A stretch of 64,000 bases of DNA from positions 8,276,925 through 8,340,924 of the forward strand of contig CM051026.1 in NCBI GenBank assembly GCA_027627225.1. Reading direction: 5' to 3'. Each line of letters starts with the position of its first letter. Position 1 is the first letter of the stretch. The notes below the pieces were generated by a model. The model did no database searches. It was not told the DNA's origin and worked only from the letters and a program-made list of their open reading frames with translations. Of this stretch, positions 61,564-64,000 are shown piece after piece. This DNA comes from Congeria kusceri. Taxonomy: Eukaryota > Mollusca > Bivalvia > Myida > Dreissenidae. The translations under genes were made by a program, and so were the position numbers.

Positions 61564-62345
61564 TATGTTTTATCGACCAAGAAGCGGCGAGTCAGTAAGG
61601 CGGGTGCGGGCCGTCAACCAAAAGCGGGTGCTAAGGCATTCGCAACTTCAGCATCATCAATCGGAACACCAGGAGCGTTCGAAAAGCGAGGGGAAAGGGG
61701 CGGAAACGCCCTCTGTCTGGGGACTACGATAAGAATGCATCACAGAATACGCAGGAGTCCCAGGATACGAACACCTGTATTGTCATGGCTATCAAGGACT
61801 TACCGATCAAATAGGTTGCCTATCCAAACGCATTGAAAGACTCGAAAGCAGTATTGATTCAAAAATTAAAAATCAAGTGCAAAGTACAATGAACCCCGCA
61901 TTAGAGACAATAAGATGGATTTCAATGACGAAATACAACAGGTTCGTGATGAAATGAGGCAAATGAAGGATACTATCTCCCAGAAACCAGACGCCGCGGA
62001 AACAAATCAGGCAATGGATATGGCACCCATGAATAGCTCAGCAAATCATATCGTGATCAGAAACTTAGCCGAAAGCCCCAATGAAAATGTTAAAGAAAAA
62101 GTAAACTCCCGACTTAAAGACGTACTGAAAGTAAATGTTAATGTTGAAAACCTCAGTAGAAAAGGAGCAAATCAGATATCGAAAGCGGTGTGATAACAGC
62201 CGAATGCAGAAACAGAGAAGACAAAGCTATAATTATGGAGTAAAAATCGAAATTGCGCCTAAGTAGAGCATTTAGCAATTTGTATATTGAACATGACATG
62301 ACCAGAAAAGACAGAAATTTCATCGCCAACTTAAGAACTCTGGCG
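61564..62345 (+). pseudogene. LINE ORF1 (coiled-coil/RRM-like nucleic-acid chaperone), frameshifted
   Basis: The first frame reads TKKRRVSKAGAGRQPKAGAK, a basic low-complexity start. After a frameshift, RIERLESSIDSKIKNQV (61820-61880) is a coiled coil, continued in the 61915 frame as EIQQVRDEMRQMKDTI. NHIVIRNLAESPNENVKEKV and ..LKVNVNVENLSRKG resemble the RRM of LINE ORF1 proteins. Further shifts lead to ECRNREDKAIIM and FSNLYIEHDMTRKDRNFIAN then LRTLAHV, a conserved C-terminal block. ORF1p would bind the element's RNA. At least four frame breaks or stops are visible. Confidence 0.7.
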
Positions 62346-62747
62346 CACGTGATATGACAAGACAAAGTCTATGTCCGTGGGAATAAGCTGCAAGTACGTC
62401 ACCAGACAAACCGGCGAGAAAATAACGCTAGTGATTGGCAGCAATTCACTGACCGCCGAGAAGGGGCAGATAATGCGCGAACACCGGATATAGCAATAGA
62501 TCACCATCGCGACAATACCGTGACGGTAGAAACCGCTACACCTACGCGAGTCGGACATCCTCAGGACACAGATACCGTGACCAAGGCCAAGACCATAACC
62601 AGCGCGGCGGCGACCGTGTACCACGTCATTGATATTCCATCGCACGTAATCGCTACCGCTACGATGAAGACAGTTCACGTGGTCACTACGAAGCACGTGA
62701 CTACCGCAGATCACAGGCGTGCAAGATACAACCGCCGCCGAGACTAG

Positions 62748-64000
62748 GTTTCGTGCGGGTTTTGGAACTGTAACGGTTTCAACAAAGATGAGGGATCAGA
62801 TAGTTATCAATTGAGATCGAGTATCTTCAAACACGTAAATCTGGATGTAATAAGATTAGCGGAGACACATTTACTGCGCCATGACGTATTAAACATAACC
62901 GGCTACACATGGATGGGAAATAAGAGACAACATACTCATAATAATGCCCATAAGGGAAGTGGGGATGTCGGTGTTTTAATTCGTAATGCAATGTATGATC
63001 AATTTTAATTGACAAGTTTAGCTGCGAAACAGAATGTATTTTATGGATTAAAATGACTGAAAATAAAACAGCAGAAGCCCTTGTTATAAGCATATACTTA
63101 TTACGAACAGAAAACTCATCTAGGTCGATAAATGAACACGAATATTTAGATACCTTAATGTCACAGCTGTATCAGTACAAACCAACATTGTGAAATCTTT
63201 ATTGACTTTTTATTAAGTACGAATGTGTGCATCTTAAATGGTCGTATTTCTATCGGAAAAGACATTACTAGTGTATCTATTCGAGGTTGTTCCGTTATTG
63301 ACTACTGTTTGGTACCGTACGAGCAACTGAACAGATATAACGCATTTAACGTGATCAGAGCCAAACAAATAATATCGGAAGCTGTTGATATTGAATCTAT
63401 GGACTGCACTTCAATCCCAGACCATTCTGTAATCACATGGACTATATAATTGAAAGGCTGAAGTTGCCCTGAGTCAATTCAATGTCAAGGTAAAGAAACC
63501 GACGTGCAGACTAAAATGACTAAGTACGATAAAACGAATATACCGAGTGAATTTATGATTTCCCCAGACATTATTGTTATGCTGGATGAGAAAATAAATA
63601 TATTAGAATCAAATGAACATATACAGAAATATTAAGACAATGATTTTAAATGTATTGTGACAAATCAAATGAACAAACATCTTAAAACAAAGGTTATTGT
63701 TCTTCGTGACAGTTGTAGTAACAAGAAGAGACGTTATCGGAAACAGTGGTGGAACGAAAATCTAACAAAATTTATTATGGAATAACTTGTGCACAAGTGA
63801 AAACGATTGGCTGAAATGTGAGGATAATAATTTTAAGAGGGCGCTTAAATCAATGTATGTTAGTAAACGAACAAAATTTGACAAGAGTGTACAGCGACGC
63901 AAACGTCTATATTGGATCGAAACGCAAGAAAATCTATTAGAATGGTGCAATGATAATAAATCAGACGAGTTTTGGATATCGATTGGAAAAATAGGCATAG
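62748..64000 (+). pseudogene. LINE ORF2, endonuclease region (catalytic GDFN deleted)
   Basis: Begins CGFWNCNGFNKD, then LDVIRLAETHLLRHDVLNIT, GYTWMGNKRQHTHNNAHKGS and GDVGVLIRNAMYDQF, an endonuclease N-terminal half with the catalytic E of AETH. After a stop the sequence goes from MSQLYQYKPT directly to EIFIDFLLSTNVCILNGRIS. The block holding the GDFN metal-binding motif is missing. It continues VSIRGCSVIDYCLVPYEQL and SIPDHSVITW (the DHS His block), then the linker WNENLTK, FDKSVQRRKRLYWIETQENL and FWISIGKIGI up to the window end. Confidence 0.75.

Larger units (their letters stand above)
61564..64000 (+). mobile_element. non-LTR retrotransposon, 5' portion, runs off the window
   Basis: An ORF1 with basic N-terminus, coiled coil and RRM-like segment is followed by an ORF2 that starts with an endonuclease domain. 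The reverse transcriptase would lie beyond position 64000. Frameshifts and a deletion in the endonuclease show that the copy is dead. The clade cannot be assigned without the RT. Confidence 0.8.

Overview
This is a eukaryotic, AT-rich, repeat-dominated window, most likely from a bivalve mollusc. The evidence is the interspersed repeats of the 'GACCTTGACCTTGGACCT' and 'GAGTTATGGCCCCTTT' types, Helentron/Helitron, PIF/Harbinger, hAT-like and non-LTR retroelement remnants, TTAGGG telomere-type repeats, and introns with GT..AG borders. A freshwater mussel such as Dreissena would fit, but the species cannot be fixed from the sequence alone. All homology calls and identity statements were made by eye from translations and alignments done while reading.

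The one complete cellular-type gene I can support is a four-exon minus-strand gene at 38372-41637. Its exons (156, 231, 198 and 243 nt, all phase 0) join into a 275-residue protein with two OB-fold-like (RPA1-type, ssDNA-binding) segments. Directly upstream on the same strand (41725-46115) lies a broken Helentron. It has an N-terminal protease-like module, a conserved pre-Rep block, an HUH Rep domain and an endonuclease/exonuclease/phosphatase domain. The helicase that should sit between Rep and endonuclease is absent, and five TTAGGG repeats occupy the junction.

Left part (1-22 kb): degenerate tandem repeats, then copy A (6281-16118) of a segmental duplication whose second copy, B, is at 49979-54035. 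Copy A carries two large insertions that B lacks. One is a 3.6-kb block with three tandem, already dead RPL5 (60S ribosomal protein L5) pseudogenes. The other is a 2.4-kb PIF/Harbinger element with terminal inverted repeats, a HARBI1-like N-terminal exon and an opposing Myb/SANT-like exon. At 17139-20705 is a hAT-like fold-back element with an 8-bp target duplication (7/8 matching) and trinucleotide microsatellites in its centre.

Centre (22.5-31.6 kb): a satellite block. A 43-bp satellite (about 17 copies) and a 48-bp satellite (about 128 copies, 6.1 kb) are bracketed by direct copies of an ACGT-rich repeat. Because 48 is a multiple of 3, several frames are open over kilobases, and I treat these as non-coding.

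Right part (46-64 kb): tandem duplications, 34-bp and 54-bp arrays, a 770-bp tetranucleotide array inside a second copy of the fold-back family, and the 5' two thirds of a non-LTR retrotransposon that runs off the end of the window. An unrecognised exon family occurs three times (copy A, copy B and 33.2-35.1 kb), always on the minus strand and always broken.
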